Part shown: positions 27,401-37,022 of the stretch, piece by piece
Position numbering within the stretch: the stretch's first letter is position 1
How the letters are laid out: each line of letters opens with the position of its first letter
IMG/VR virus record: IMGVR_UViG_3300024259_000010
Location: 171,834-235,833 of that record
Source of the DNA: a virus
Length of the DNA: 64,000 nucleotides
Reading direction: 5' to 3' (one strand)
Notes under the pieces: generated by a model
Databases searched by the model: none
What the model was told of the DNA's origin: nothing
The model's input: the letters and a program-made list of their open reading frames with translations, nothing else
Position numbers and translations under genes: made by a program

Positions 27401-28260
27401 ACGATATAACGTACGAACGAATGCCAACAGAAAACGCTAACAGTGTATATAGTGTAGGCACCGCCGTTGCGATAAATTCATTTGAACAAAGATACAGTGA
27501 GTATAAATATAATGTTATAGCTATTAATGTAGGAACTCTATTGCGTAATCATGCAACAAAAGATACCTCATTACACGATGTTATAACTATGTTTAATACA
27601 GAAATCTCTGTTATGTTAAATGAAGTTACTTCAATAATGAATAGCAATGGTGCATCGCCGAACTCTTATATACTACTATATGGAATTAATTATAACAGAT
27701 GTTTAAATGAAATACTAGTGAGACCCGAGACTCCAAGTAGGAAACTTATAAACGATGCTACTAATTACATCATTGATCGAAGCAAGGAACTATTTGGTCC
27801 TAAAGGTGAAGGCACCTTTAATGGGATTAAAGTTAAATTCGAATCAATGCAAACAGGTGAGCCGTCTATATATAAAAGACTGTATAACCTAATGTCAAAA
27901 CAAGGAATGCTTCTTAAAGTAATAATGATATCACATTATCCTATCGACTACCATGTTGCTAGATATGTTGATAAGTTTGTATTACTGGAAACACATACTG
28001 GTAAATGGAAATTAATTGATGAACTTAGCGAAAAGATATTCGGTAAGAAATTCATGGAACTCCCATTTATACCATCTACACATTTGTGTTTCGGTGACAA
28101 ACCATTAATAAGTATGAACATTACTTCCAAACAAAAAGATGATCTTTTAGGGACATCTCGAAAACAGGGTTGGAAATTAAAGTCGGCTAATTATATTAAA
28201 GATGAGATCAAACGTAAATATAATTTCCCATCGACTTTATTCCGACAGCTCGGAGATTGA
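27397..28260 (+). CDS. Hypothetical protein, 287 aa
   Basis: Its start overlaps the SbcD-like stop (ATGA), so it is translated with it. The product has an N-terminal half with a strand-rich core (YNVIAINVGTLL, SYILLYGINYNR) and a central KVIMISHYPIDYHVARYVDKFVLLE split across residues 190-215, which looks like an alpha/beta fold. No Walker motif. Function unknown. Confidence 0.6.
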   Translation: MNDITYERMPTENANSVYSVGTAVAINSFEQRYSEYKYNVIAINVGTLLRNHATKDTSLHDVITMFNTEISVMLNEVTSIMNSNGASPNSYILLYGINYNRCLNEILVRPETPSRKLINDATNYIIDRSKELFGPKGEGTFNGIKVKFESMQTGEPSIYKRLYNLMSKQGMLLKVIMISHYPIDYHVARYVDKFVLLETHTGKWKLIDELSEKIFGKKFMELPFIPSTHLCFGDKPLISMNITSKQKDDLLGTSRKQGWKLKSANYIKDEIKRKYNFPSTLFRQLGD

Positions 28261-28262
28261 GG

Positions 28263-28607
28263 ATGAAGAAACAAACATTCAAATGGAAATTGCCAAGATT
28301 TGGCAAGGCTAAAGAAACGAAGAAAGAACCACCTGTAAGAAGAATTATTTGTGCAGCCATAAAACTTAAATCTGGTAAGGTATTATGCGCACCTACATAT
28401 ACATGTAAAATAATGCAGAGTTCAATCTTTGACAACTGTAAGAACGGACAGAAACCGGCGTCAATAGTCCAACAGTATGGATTCATTGACCAACATGGTA
28501 AGTTCTATTCAAAGCGGGCAGCCGCAGACTTATGTAGAAAGAATGGTCTGGTGAAATTACCAGCAGATCAAATTAAATTAACATCGCATTATTTATATAA
28601 AGTGTAA
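28263..28607 (+). CDS. Conserved phage protein of unknown function, 114 aa
   Basis: The basic N-terminus (KWKLPRFGKAKETKK) is followed by RRIICAAIKLKSGKVLCA and later QQYGFIDQHGKFYSKRAAADLCRKNG. This pair, an ICAA-type strand then a GFIDQxGxF turn with a helix, is a pattern known from many tailed phages without a defined role. ATG at 28263 is preferred over the overlapping TTG at 28257. Confidence 0.6.
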   Translation: MKKQTFKWKLPRFGKAKETKKEPPVRRIICAAIKLKSGKVLCAPTYTCKIMQSSIFDNCKNGQKPASIVQQYGFIDQHGKFYSKRAAADLCRKNGLVKLPADQIKLTSHYLYKV

Positions 28608-28623
28608 AGAAAGAAAATGTATT

Positions 28624-29187
28624 ATGAGTGAAATGCTACAACAACTACAAAAAGAACTGAACATTCCTAGCTTTAGTTTTAAAGCAAAAGAAACTGGTGA
28701 ACAACTTGCAATGTCTGTATTTAACGGACGTGTACGTTTCTCAGTGTTCCCACCTAAAGGATCAAATGCCCGTGGTCTTATCTTCAATCAAGCTCTACAG
28801 CCTTCTGGGTTGATCTTGCTTAAAGAGATGTTAGCTGGTTATGATACCATGACTCCTGATTCCCGAAAGAACATCATGTTCATGGATTGGGATCAAGATG
28901 CAAAACAAGCTAAACCAAAAGCTTCACTTATCTTCGGACAAGATGAAAAGCAGAACTTTTACTTTGAGCTGCAGTTTAAGCACAATGATAATAATAAGGT
29001 TATTCGATTTGGCATCATGGCTGGTGTTATCGCACAACCTTCTTCTGAGTTCTCGTTTGCTGATAAATCAAAACTACAAGTTCGCACAATGATTGATTGG
29101 ATTGAGACAATTGTCCCAGTTGCAATCTGCCTAACAGGTAGTAAGTTCAAACCTGGTGGCGGTGGCAATAACGGCCAACGATACTAA
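28624..29187 (+). CDS. Possible single-strand DNA-binding type protein, 187 aa
   Basis: The product is beta-rich (AMSVFNGRVRFSVFPP, LIFGQDEKQNFYFELQF) and ends in a Gly/Asn-rich flexible tail (KFKPGGGGNNGQRY). Codons are somewhat more optimised than in neighbours. A beta-barrel with a disordered tail next to an SbcD-like gene would suit an SSB, but the usual acidic tail tip is absent, so this is a weak guess. Confidence 0.4.
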   Translation: MSEMLQQLQKELNIPSFSFKAKETGEQLAMSVFNGRVRFSVFPPKGSNARGLIFNQALQPSGLILLKEMLAGYDTMTPDSRKNIMFMDWDQDAKQAKPKASLIFGQDEKQNFYFELQFKHNDNNKVIRFGIMAGVIAQPSSEFSFADKSKLQVRTMIDWIETIVPVAICLTGSKFKPGGGGNNGQRY

Positions 29188-29205
29188 GTTATAATTAGTT
29201 GAATA

Positions 29206-29240
29206 GATACTAGAGTGGTCACCCACTCTAGTATCTTTTT
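29206..29240 (+). terminator. Intrinsic terminator
   Basis: A perfect 13-bp stem with a short loop ends in TTTTT, closing the unit that includes the SbcD-like gene. Confidence 0.95.
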
Positions 29241-29339
29241 CGATTATAATTTTAATTATATTTTTTTGGGTAATAGTATGATAACCCTCATGGGGATTTT
29301 TTATCACTTTTTTTAATATTTTCGATTAATAGACAAGCA

Positions 29340-29347
29340 TATATTAC
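29340..29347 (+). promoter_or_regulatory. Early-type promoter TATATTAC
   Basis: Preceded by GACAAGCA and 43 bases before the gene at 29390, which has an AAAGGG site. Confidence 0.75.
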
Positions 29348-29389
29348 ATATTTGTAAAAGAATTTTATTAAATTATAGAAAGGGTCAGA

Positions 29390-30961
29390 ATGCAATATAT
29401 TCACCAAGTGCGTCCAGATGGTAAAATAGATATGGCATTAGATTTAGGAAACATTAAGATACCTGAATTAGATGGAAAAGAATATCTATTACGATTTGTC
29501 ATTAAGACGTACACTAAAGTATGTAAAAACATTTCAAGTGGAACAGAAGAAAGTTCTTTCAATGCTATTAACAACTTCTTTGATTATATAATTGAAGATG
29601 ACAAAAAGATCATAGCTATTTATTTAGCAACAATGAATCATGTTATTCAAGAACATATGAAGAACGATTCTGCTGATAATATCATGGATCTATCCAAAGA
29701 ACTTGGGCAGATGGTATTGTCATTAAATAATATTATCTCACTGTATGATAAGTTAGTAGAGTTTGCATCTAAGAACGTCCCTATTAATTTGTTTAAAGAA
29801 GCTGGTGCTCGTCCGCAAGATACACCTCTTCATACTTATTATAAGGAAGACATTATTGAACTACTGGCATGTGTATTCATTTCAAAATTACTAGCTCCTA
29901 TATTTGGAACTATAATGAATTATGCTACTAAGTCTGGTATTGAATCACGTATCAAAGAATTACATTGTTTACCTATCGTATCACCACTATATGCAGAAGC
30001 ATGTCCACATGTTATTTATAAGCTGAAGAAATACATTGAACCTATTCTCAATAAAGAGTTTAAGGAAAATATGGATTCGATCAGTATTGGGTTTACTAAG
30101 AACTCAATTGAGAATCATGTGTTTGTGAACCTTATTGTACGGAACTTTATTAATCTCGATATTTATAGAGAGAATAGTAATCATATTACTGCTATCCGAG
30201 TTGGTATTAAGAAATCAATTGATACTCAACGTAGTAACATGAAGACTAATAAGATCATGTTCCGTGAAGACATATCAGCATTGCCTGATGATCAGAAAAG
30301 ATCTCAATTGGAGATCGATAGTGTTATCAGTAAAACAACAGCTGATGTACCTATTATCACTTCTGTATTCATCAACAAGACTGTAAATAGATTCTTAAAG
30401 GAGTATGATATTGAACATGGGATGTACGATGAATGTCTTAGACATAATTATGAATCTGGTGTTACGTATAATATCTTAAACTCTTTGATATTGGAAATCT
30501 TATTTAGCGGTGCATTGAGTGGTACTAAATCATTTAAGTATTTAACCATTCAAGATATAGCAAAATTGGTTACATGTTCACAGTTAATTTGTGCCTCTTT
30601 GAATTATTACGAACTCGCTAGCAGTATGACTGCATTGAGTTCATCTATGATTAAAGAACAAATGACTGATATGGATCAACAGATATTAGTTGGGTATCAA
30701 ACAAAACAACAATATCGTGCATACATTACTAAACTATTGGATTCATCATTAGGACCAGATATGCTAGTTAGCTTCTTTACCATAAGAGCTAAAAGTATCA
30801 TTACGTCAATTACGACGGATACTCATATCTTTAATAATAGTGAACTACTATGGCAACAACAGAAACATGACAATGTTAATGGTACAATAATTCAATTCAC
30901 AGATGGTTATATTCAAGAACTATGTGGATTATTAAACTTATTGTCAATTGAAGAATATTAA
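29390..30961 (+). CDS. Hypothetical protein, 523 aa
   Basis: Mostly helical, soluble and charged throughout, without signal or membrane segments. It heads a long plus-strand unit. No family recognised; a virion or assembly role is possible from the genes further down. Confidence 0.6.
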   Translation: MQYIHQVRPDGKIDMALDLGNIKIPELDGKEYLLRFVIKTYTKVCKNISSGTEESSFNAINNFFDYIIEDDKKIIAIYLATMNHVIQEHMKNDSADNIMDLSKELGQMVLSLNNIISLYDKLVEFASKNVPINLFKEAGARPQDTPLHTYYKEDIIELLACVFISKLLAPIFGTIMNYATKSGIESRIKELHCLPIVSPLYAEACPHVIYKLKKYIEPILNKEFKENMDSISIGFTKNSIENHVFVNLIVRNFINLDIYRENSNHITAIRVGIKKSIDTQRSNMKTNKIMFREDISALPDDQKRSQLEIDSVISKTTADVPIITSVFINKTVNRFLKEYDIEHGMYDECLRHNYESGVTYNILNSLILEILFSGALSGTKSFKYLTIQDIAKLVTCSQLICASLNYYELASSMTALSSSMIKEQMTDMDQQILVGYQTKQQYRAYITKLLDSSLGPDMLVSFFTIRAKSIITSITTDTHIFNNSELLWQQQKHDNVNGTIIQFTDGYIQELCGLLNLLSIEEY

Positions 30962-30967
30962 TCTATT

Positions 30968-30998
30968 GTACGTGTAGGCATAAAACACCTGCACGTAT
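30968..30998 (+). other. Hairpin between two large genes
   Basis: A 10-bp stem (TACGTGTAGG/CCTGCACGTA, one G-U) is followed by an A-run rather than a T-run, so it is not a standard terminator. It may attenuate or process the transcript. Confidence 0.45.
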
Positions 30999-31014
30999 AA
31001 AAAAAGGAATCTTA

Positions 31015-32301
31015 ATGATAATCGATATTATCGAAATGCCTTTCTTGGGTAAATCTTTACCTGAGTATGGTTCATTCATTCCTGTATCAATTCCACATCC
31101 GCAGAACTTAGATGATATTTATATGATCGGGTTCAAAACACATGCTAATATACACAAACATTATAAACGTTATAAAATTATTGAATCGTTAGGTGGTATG
31201 ATTCTAGAACATATTGTACTCGCTGCTCAAGAGCTAGATTTATTATCTGGTAAAAAGAGAAGTTATGGTTCAACTAGAATTAATTACACTAACGTATATG
31301 TAATAACAACACGTCAGCATATAGGTAACAAAATAACCACACATAGATATTTCAAACCATTGGAACATTTATTAATGGCACTTGGGTCGAATGCATCTGG
31401 GATTAAAACAATCCATCAGGTAGCTATATCGGCTTTACTTAATATGTCTGAACGTGTATACAAACTAGATGAACTAACTCATATTTTAAATGATTTTGTT
31501 TTTGAGAACGAAGGAGTCTTAACCCATTTAACAACACCGTCTGTAAATGATGTAGTTGATATAATGGCAAATATTCATAACATCTTTAATGATGTATTCC
31601 ATTACTCATGTAATACAAGTCTGACAGCTGAAAGTTTGTCAGAAGTCCATGAATATTTAAGAAACTCTTTAGACATACCACAGCGTCCTCCAGTAGGATC
31701 TATATGTGATTTGATCTTCAGAAGCAGATATTACAATATGGTAGAAGATGATCTAGTACCGTTTGTAGATAAGCATAACTTTGGAATGTACAGTAGTAAT
31801 GTACCTAGGACACCGCCGGTGTTAATTGAAGATGTCGATTTAATAAATCCTCATATTGATTCTAAGAACAACGATAGAATCGATGTACAATCTTTAATCG
31901 AAACACTGACTTCACTTGAACTGTGTGACTACACAGATCTATCAATTAATCTTGATTATAATGACACACCGCATCCAGATGTGAATATTCACTACACTGG
32001 TTCAGTGTTTAACCATTATTCAATCAACTCATGTAAGCAAAGCTACTTAGGGCTTGATATTGATATTGTACAATTGTATAAGGTTTTAATTAATCTATAT
32101 GGTATTGAAAAATTCCATATGCATAAACCAGACATCTCAGTCTGTAAAACTTTTTACGAAGATGTATATATTAAGTTTACTTCACACACTGCTAAAGATT
32201 TCATATGTTACTTTGATATGACTATCATGTCGGTTCTCTCTCCGATATTGATTGATGATGTATCAGAGGATTACATACGAAAGCAGTTTTTGAATTATTA
32301 A
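31015..32301 (+). CDS. Hypothetical protein, 428 aa
   Basis: An AAAAGGAA site precedes the ATG. Mixed alpha/beta, rich in His and Asp, no transmembrane segment. No family recognised. Sits between two unrecognised large genes. Confidence 0.6.
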   Translation: MIIDIIEMPFLGKSLPEYGSFIPVSIPHPQNLDDIYMIGFKTHANIHKHYKRYKIIESLGGMILEHIVLAAQELDLLSGKKRSYGSTRINYTNVYVITTRQHIGNKITTHRYFKPLEHLLMALGSNASGIKTIHQVAISALLNMSERVYKLDELTHILNDFVFENEGVLTHLTTPSVNDVVDIMANIHNIFNDVFHYSCNTSLTAESLSEVHEYLRNSLDIPQRPPVGSICDLIFRSRYYNMVEDDLVPFVDKHNFGMYSSNVPRTPPVLIEDVDLINPHIDSKNNDRIDVQSLIETLTSLELCDYTDLSINLDYNDTPHPDVNIHYTGSVFNHYSINSCKQSYLGLDIDIVQLYKVLINLYGIEKFHMHKPDISVCKTFYEDVYIKFTSHTAKDFICYFDMTIMSVLSPILIDDVSEDYIRKQFLNY

Positions 32302-32320
32302 ATCATAGTTAATATAAGTA

Positions 32321-32328
32321 TATATTAC
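32321..32328 (+). promoter_or_regulatory. Early-type promoter TATATTAC
   Basis: Follows TATAAG and lies just upstream of a late-type element (32344-32382), so the gene at 32398 may have two promoters. Confidence 0.7.
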
Positions 32329-32343
32329 ATTAATGTGAGCAAG

Positions 32344-32382
32344 TTGAAAAACCTCTACTCGCATTAATTTAAATTTATAAAA
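32344..32382 (+). promoter_or_regulatory. Late-type promoter element
   Basis: TTGAAAAACCTCTACTCGC then ATTAATTTAAATTTATAAA closely matches the element before the virion operon at 14786, but lacks an exact TATG. Confidence 0.5.
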
Positions 32383-32397
32383 GAAAGGGATTATAAA

Positions 32398-33921
32398 ATG
32401 CTTGATATGAATGGCTGTAATATGTTCAATGACGCGATTGGACCTAAAATTAAATTATTCATTTTTACACCAAGGCACCACAATGTATCTGTTATTAGAC
32501 CATATGTGTTTAACTTCACAGAAGATATGGCTGATACATTCCTACAAGGGAATGGTACAACTGATGCAATGATGCGAATGAATGGATTCAATAACAATAG
32601 CTTATGTGATGCAATTATGCCATCTACAAATGGTATTGTATTGAACACAAACGTATTAGATCAATATTATTCATTTGTTTTGATTATTGATGGGGCGGAG
32701 CCAGTAAGATCTATGATCTCATTTGGTGCTCCAAAACGTAGAACTGTTCTTACAGGTTACTTCTACGATGAACCTATCCTACAACATACATTACATTCAT
32801 CTACACCTATTGTGAATCCACAAGCAGTGATGGTGTTTACACATAATACATCAGTGATGTTAAATGCTGGAAACCAAGTTAATGGTAACAGTATCCAGAA
32901 CATTTCATTAACTGCTATGCATGATATCATTCCACAATCTACTGACGCATTAGTAGACCAAGCTCAAGTTGGACAAGGTGGATTGGCATTATGTGACATT
33001 GGTTCTATTACAAATGCATATAAACCAGATACATATAGTGAAGAATCTATATCAACAGGAATACCTCTCAATCTAGCTGGGTTCAAAGGTCAAGCTCCTA
33101 TGTTGCACAATCGTGTTAAGTCACCTAAGCAACAATTAGTTGATATTGCATCTAGTGTTGATCAGGCTGTAAGTATGGCTGGATCAGATCATAAGATCAT
33201 TGGTGGGTTTAATGGATCATTAGTTGGTAATGATTCTCACACTATATTTATGGATAGTTTGTATTCACATTTCCAAAGACCAGATGTTGCACAGATTCAA
33301 CAAGGTATTAATCCTTCTGAACCTGTACAAATTCAACAGTTGATCAATATGTACCCGAACACTGAAGTCATACCGTGTCAAGTTCCATTTGATGCGCAAT
33401 GTGATGTACGTGATCAACGTAGTATGAATATTCAAACTGTATTCTCGTCAATGGCAACTAAAGTTATTAATTCATCTGCAGAATCATTATTACTAGGAAC
33501 GTTATCATTTAGATATTCGTCTTGGAATAAAGCATCTGCTATGGACAGAGGTGGAGCTTGGCACATCATGGGTGCATCCTTAATTATGGGTGACGACGAT
33601 GTATCAGGAAGTATCTTGGATAACTCTATTCAGAAGTTTACAATGGAACTGGAAGCATCATTATTCCCAATCCTACTTAAAGCAGGTGGGGAATTTGATA
33701 TGCAAGTTAATTTTGATTCTACGGGTAATACCGCAGTTGATTTATACTTCATGGATTTTACATCCGATGATAAGAATCAATATTACATTGAGCACAATAG
33801 TCTAGGTGGTATTACATCCCCAGCTGTTGGTTCAAGTGATAATGCTAATCATAATAAAAATCAGTTTGACGCACTCGCTGCTAACCTGGTGAAAAAAGGT
33901 GTTGTTGAGGCACATATTTAA
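32398..33921 (+). CDS. Probable virion structural protein, 507 aa
   Basis: Has an AAAGGGA site. The product is Asn/Gln/Ser-rich and beta-prone with no membrane segment; the N-terminal part contains KLFIFTPRHHNVSVI and RSMISFGAPKRRTVLTG. It looks like a capsid, sheath or tail part, but no family was recognised. Confidence 0.55.
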   Translation: MLDMNGCNMFNDAIGPKIKLFIFTPRHHNVSVIRPYVFNFTEDMADTFLQGNGTTDAMMRMNGFNNNSLCDAIMPSTNGIVLNTNVLDQYYSFVLIIDGAEPVRSMISFGAPKRRTVLTGYFYDEPILQHTLHSSTPIVNPQAVMVFTHNTSVMLNAGNQVNGNSIQNISLTAMHDIIPQSTDALVDQAQVGQGGLALCDIGSITNAYKPDTYSEESISTGIPLNLAGFKGQAPMLHNRVKSPKQQLVDIASSVDQAVSMAGSDHKIIGGFNGSLVGNDSHTIFMDSLYSHFQRPDVAQIQQGINPSEPVQIQQLINMYPNTEVIPCQVPFDAQCDVRDQRSMNIQTVFSSMATKVINSSAESLLLGTLSFRYSSWNKASAMDRGGAWHIMGASLIMGDDDVSGSILDNSIQKFTMELEASLFPILLKAGGEFDMQVNFDSTGNTAVDLYFMDFTSDDKNQYYIEHNSLGGITSPAVGSSDNANHNKNQFDALAANLVKKGVVEAHI

Positions 33922-33938
33922 ATAAAGGAAATTATAAT

Positions 33939-35216
33939 ATGCCGCAGATAAAGAAAGATGTAACTGAATTCTTTAAGTTACTAATAGAAATAGGTGACTG
34001 TTTTTATGTTGATAAAGAGATGACAATTCGTACTAAATCGGATGATCATCCTGTATTGATTAAGATTAACGATAAACCACTTCCCATGATTGTATTTAAT
34101 GACAACATGATGGTGGGCAAACATACATTCTTCAATCCTTTGGTTGAGGTAATGGGACACAGTGCGGAACGTAATTGGTTTGAAGCATCACGGTCATTGA
34201 TATTTGGAGTCATGGTTAAGAACATGATGAAGAAGATTATCACAATGGCATTAGATGAAGAAGCTGAAGTTGATTACGATAAGTTGGATATGATTCGACC
34301 ATTTATTAAGAAGATCGATAAGAAGTTGATCAAGGAAATAGATAAGATTCAACCAGTACGTATGCTTCGTATTGTACCTTTTGATAATAAGCGAACTGCT
34401 CAAGCTCAGACTGATATCTTCGATAAGAAATATCAAGAGACCTTGTCATCAGTACGTAAAGGATCATGGGTTATCATTACGAGTATGTTCGAAAGCTTCT
34501 TAGGTACAGATGAGCCACATAAGTTATACCATCATAAAGGAACTATTATCGGTATTCAGAAAATGGATGCCTTCCTTAATGTAATGTTGAAATTAACCCA
34601 AGCACTTGATATTTATGCAGAGGTTATTTTGGAGAAAGATCTTCATACAGCTGAATTTGTTCAGCATATGAAACATATTGAAGAGTATCGTGAGAAATGC
34701 AAATATGCAGTAACTGCTACTATCCAATCGGATAAAGAAGCAGTGAAACCTGAACCTGTTAAAGCCCCATGGCAAACAGATCCAACTACGCAGTATGCAC
34801 AACCCACGCCACAATTCAATGCTCCTACAGCTGGTGTACAACAAGCGATTCCATATCCTGGAGGACCACAGCAGGTAATGCCGCAATATGGTGCTCCGGC
34901 TCAACCTATGTATGGACAACAACAACCACCTCAGCAAATGGCAGGACAACCCGTAGTAGGTAGTGTTCCAAATGCTGATCCGATGATGTTTGCAAGAATG
35001 GCTAAGATATTGGAATCAAATCCATATATGGATGCTAATCAACTTGCAAATAACAACGCACCAATGATGATGAATGGTCAGCATAACCCTGGTTTTACAA
35101 TGGGGGCGCAACAACAGATGCCAATGCCAAGCATGATTCATGAGGATACGAGCAGCAGTGCTATTCCAGCTCCAAGAGATGGAGGAGGAGGATTGCCGAC
35201 GCCGCATAATATCTAA
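33939..35216 (+). CDS. Hypothetical protein with Pro/Gln-rich tail, 425 aa
   Basis: The first 275 residues are helical and charged (LLIEIGDCFYVDKEM, FIKKIDKKLIKEIDK). From about residue 275 the chain becomes Pro/Gln/Gly/Met-rich low complexity (GGPQQVMPQYGAPAQPMYGQ). Such disordered tails are used as flexible linkers or scaffolds. The start is 17 bases after the preceding gene. Confidence 0.6.
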   Translation: MPQIKKDVTEFFKLLIEIGDCFYVDKEMTIRTKSDDHPVLIKINDKPLPMIVFNDNMMVGKHTFFNPLVEVMGHSAERNWFEASRSLIFGVMVKNMMKKIITMALDEEAEVDYDKLDMIRPFIKKIDKKLIKEIDKIQPVRMLRIVPFDNKRTAQAQTDIFDKKYQETLSSVRKGSWVIITSMFESFLGTDEPHKLYHHKGTIIGIQKMDAFLNVMLKLTQALDIYAEVILEKDLHTAEFVQHMKHIEEYREKCKYAVTATIQSDKEAVKPEPVKAPWQTDPTTQYAQPTPQFNAPTAGVQQAIPYPGGPQQVMPQYGAPAQPMYGQQQPPQQMAGQPVVGSVPNADPMMFARMAKILESNPYMDANQLANNNAPMMMNGQHNPGFTMGAQQQMPMPSMIHEDTSSSAIPAPRDGGGGLPTPHNI

Positions 35217-35221
35217 ACATA

Positions 35222-35264
35222 AAATATACATCACTGGGGAAACCCAATGATGTATATTTTTTTT
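35222..35264 (+). terminator. Terminator-like hairpin
   Basis: An 11-bp AT-rich outer stem and an inner GGG/CCC stem around GAAA end in T8. The next gene starts 12 bases later, so reading through or a weak local promoter is needed. Confidence 0.8.
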
Positions 35265-35275
35265 AAGGATTTAAA

Positions 35276-36109
35276 ATGAAAAGAACCGAGTATACAGGAA
35301 TTGCTTTAGATACACTTATGGATAATGATACAAAGGATCTACGAGTATGGATACCAGAACTATCACCATTCACACAAGAAGATCCGTCAGAAGAACTTAA
35401 CATAACTTCCAAGGCTACTAACTTAGCTAGTAATAATAAATACAAAGCTGATCTAACAGTCGTATCATTTGTAGTATGTGAGTACTATGGTAATACAAAA
35501 ATATCTAGGCCCAATGTACACGTCGGTGAACAAGTAAGAGTATTCATGTATGAGGAGAATAATGTCTATTTTTGGGATGTTATTGGTAGAGACGATGAAC
35601 TACGTACTGTAGAGTGGACTCGTTATATGATTTCAGATAAGCCAACTCAAATGGCACCATTGATCCCACATCTATCTTACTACGTTGAAATGGATACTCG
35701 AACTGGTCAGAGAAAAGCACATATACATCTCGGTCAAGGTACTGGTGAGAAAGTAGGATATGATCTTACATTCAATATGGAAGCTAGTACTGTAGAACTC
35801 CGAGATACAGTTGGAAACTTTGCGAATTTAGTAAGTTTACCAATGATGTGGAATATCTTTAATGCGGTAGGTGATCATGCCTTAATACATCCTAAACATA
35901 TACATGCTCAAATTAACTCAGGTGAATTTATTGATATGATCCCAGGTCTTGTAAATATTAATGCAGCACTTACTCATATGACAGGGGATGTTATTGCTGA
36001 GGGTAATATCACATCTATGGTTAATAACATCACACTATCATCACATAAACATCCTGGTACAGGAAGTGATTATGATGTTAACAAAGTTCCACCAATACCT
36101 GGAACATAA
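35276..36109 (+). CDS. Baseplate spike or gpV-like assembly protein
   Basis: The 277-aa product has an OB-type N-terminal part (HVGEQVRVFMYEENNVYFWDVI split around residue 80-100). Its C-terminal repeat segment is typical of phage spike proteins: NAALTHMTGDVIAEGNITSM, then HKHPGTGSDYDVNKVPPIPG. gpV-type proteins puncture the outer membrane at the tail tip, with His-rich (HxH) tip and triangular beta-helix repeats. A hub-like gene is at 18309. The match is by motif, not by alignment. Confidence 0.65.
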   Translation: MKRTEYTGIALDTLMDNDTKDLRVWIPELSPFTQEDPSEELNITSKATNLASNNKYKADLTVVSFVVCEYYGNTKISRPNVHVGEQVRVFMYEENNVYFWDVIGRDDELRTVEWTRYMISDKPTQMAPLIPHLSYYVEMDTRTGQRKAHIHLGQGTGEKVGYDLTFNMEASTVELRDTVGNFANLVSLPMMWNIFNAVGDHALIHPKHIHAQINSGEFIDMIPGLVNINAALTHMTGDVIAEGNITSMVNNITLSSHKHPGTGSDYDVNKVPPIPGT

Positions 36110-36119
36110 GGAAAAGAAT

Positions 36120-36530
36120 ATGGATCAAAACGTACTTAAAATAGAAACAAACGTCTTTCATCATGAGATCGTTAAAAAGATGTGTGATGATTGGATTGTA
36201 GTAGAAAAGAATTTGGCAAAAGAAGGGAAAGATATCCCCCACATACAAACGTGGAGGATACTTTCACAATTATCTATTTTTAATTTAGAAGGAATGGAAG
36301 AGTTCTTCAATACTATCCCAAATGAAGATCTTAAAATCTTAACGCGATTTACTGAACTATATGTGAATATTAAATATTCCATTGGTAGTTCAGCAGTTGA
36401 GAGAATGAGAAAAGAATTATATACAGTATTGAAAGAGTTTAGTGTTAAAGATAAACAACGTGTTATTAAACGTTTCCCGTTTATTGTTATAATACCTGTA
36501 CTAAACTCGATCTATCCTAATCATTTATAA
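36120..36530 (+). CDS. Hypothetical protein, 136 aa
   Basis: ATG at 36120 follows an AAGGAAA site, 10 bases after the spike-like gene. Helical and charged throughout, ends in a hydrophobic segment (FPFIVIIPVLNSIYPNHL). Its stop directly abuts the stop of the convergent minus-strand gene. Probably a tail or baseplate component from context. Confidence 0.55.
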   Translation: MDQNVLKIETNVFHHEIVKKMCDDWIVVEKNLAKEGKDIPHIQTWRILSQLSIFNLEGMEEFFNTIPNEDLKILTRFTELYVNIKYSIGSSAVERMRKELYTVLKEFSVKDKQRVIKRFPFIVIIPVLNSIYPNHL

Positions 36531-36881
36531 TTATTGAAATTCAGAATCGTAAGCAGAGAAGTTCTCCTTAAGGTTCTGAATATATTCTTGGGTAGGGATA
36601 TAGAACATGTTTGTATATTGTGGTATTGCTTTGGATAGCTTAAGATTATTAATAAGCATAATGATCCATGCATCCTCTGGAAAGATATCATACTTAGCAA
36701 ACAAGTCTCTATATCTATGACGATATTTATTGAGATCATTTACATTGATTTCTTTCTTTATACTTACATTTAGAATAGCTTGTATATGGTCAGTTATAAA
36801 CTGCACCCATTTTAAATTCCCAGATGTATGGGTAATGTCAAATGCATCTAGTTCTTTTGTTAATGTATATGGTAGTGTCAT
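36531..36881 (-). CDS. Possible gp53-like baseplate wedge protein, 116 aa
   Basis: A minus-strand gene with an AAGGG site. It holds a tyrosine-rich N-terminus (DITHTSGNLKWVQFI) and a central line FAKYDIFPEDAWIIMLINNL that recalls the T4 gp53 layout. A baseplate part is a modest guess. It sits next to the spike-like gene but on the opposite strand, unlike a normal operon. Confidence 0.4.
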   Translation of the reverse strand: MTLPYTLTKELDAFDITHTSGNLKWVQFITDHIQAILNVSIKKEINVNDLNKYRHRYRDLFAKYDIFPEDAWIIMLINNLKLSKAIPQYTNMFYIPTQEYIQNLKENFSAYDSEFQ

Positions 36882-36965
36882 TTAATACCCCTTGTTAAAA
36901 TTTATTAATACATATAATGTGTATTTCAAATAATTTTGGATAACTTTTCATTTAACTTATAAACA

Positions 36966-36973
36966 TATATTAC
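36966..36973 (+). promoter_or_regulatory. Early-type promoter TATATTAC
   Basis: Carries the TTATAAACA upstream flank and lies 50 bases before the RNA polymerase gene pair, which has an AAAAGGAG site. Confidence 0.85.
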
Positions 36974-37022
36974 ATATATGTTAAGGATTTTTAATTATAA
37001 CTAGAAAAAGGAGTACAACTTT

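Noticed and set aside
32398-33921. Major capsid protein
   Set aside because: No HK97-like motif or prohead cleavage site was recognised and codons are not specially optimised; left as probable virion protein.
34593-34963. Minus and plus frames over the Pro/Gln-rich tail gene
   Set aside because: Shadows of the low-complexity stretch; composition and lack of ribosome binding sites are unlike real genes.
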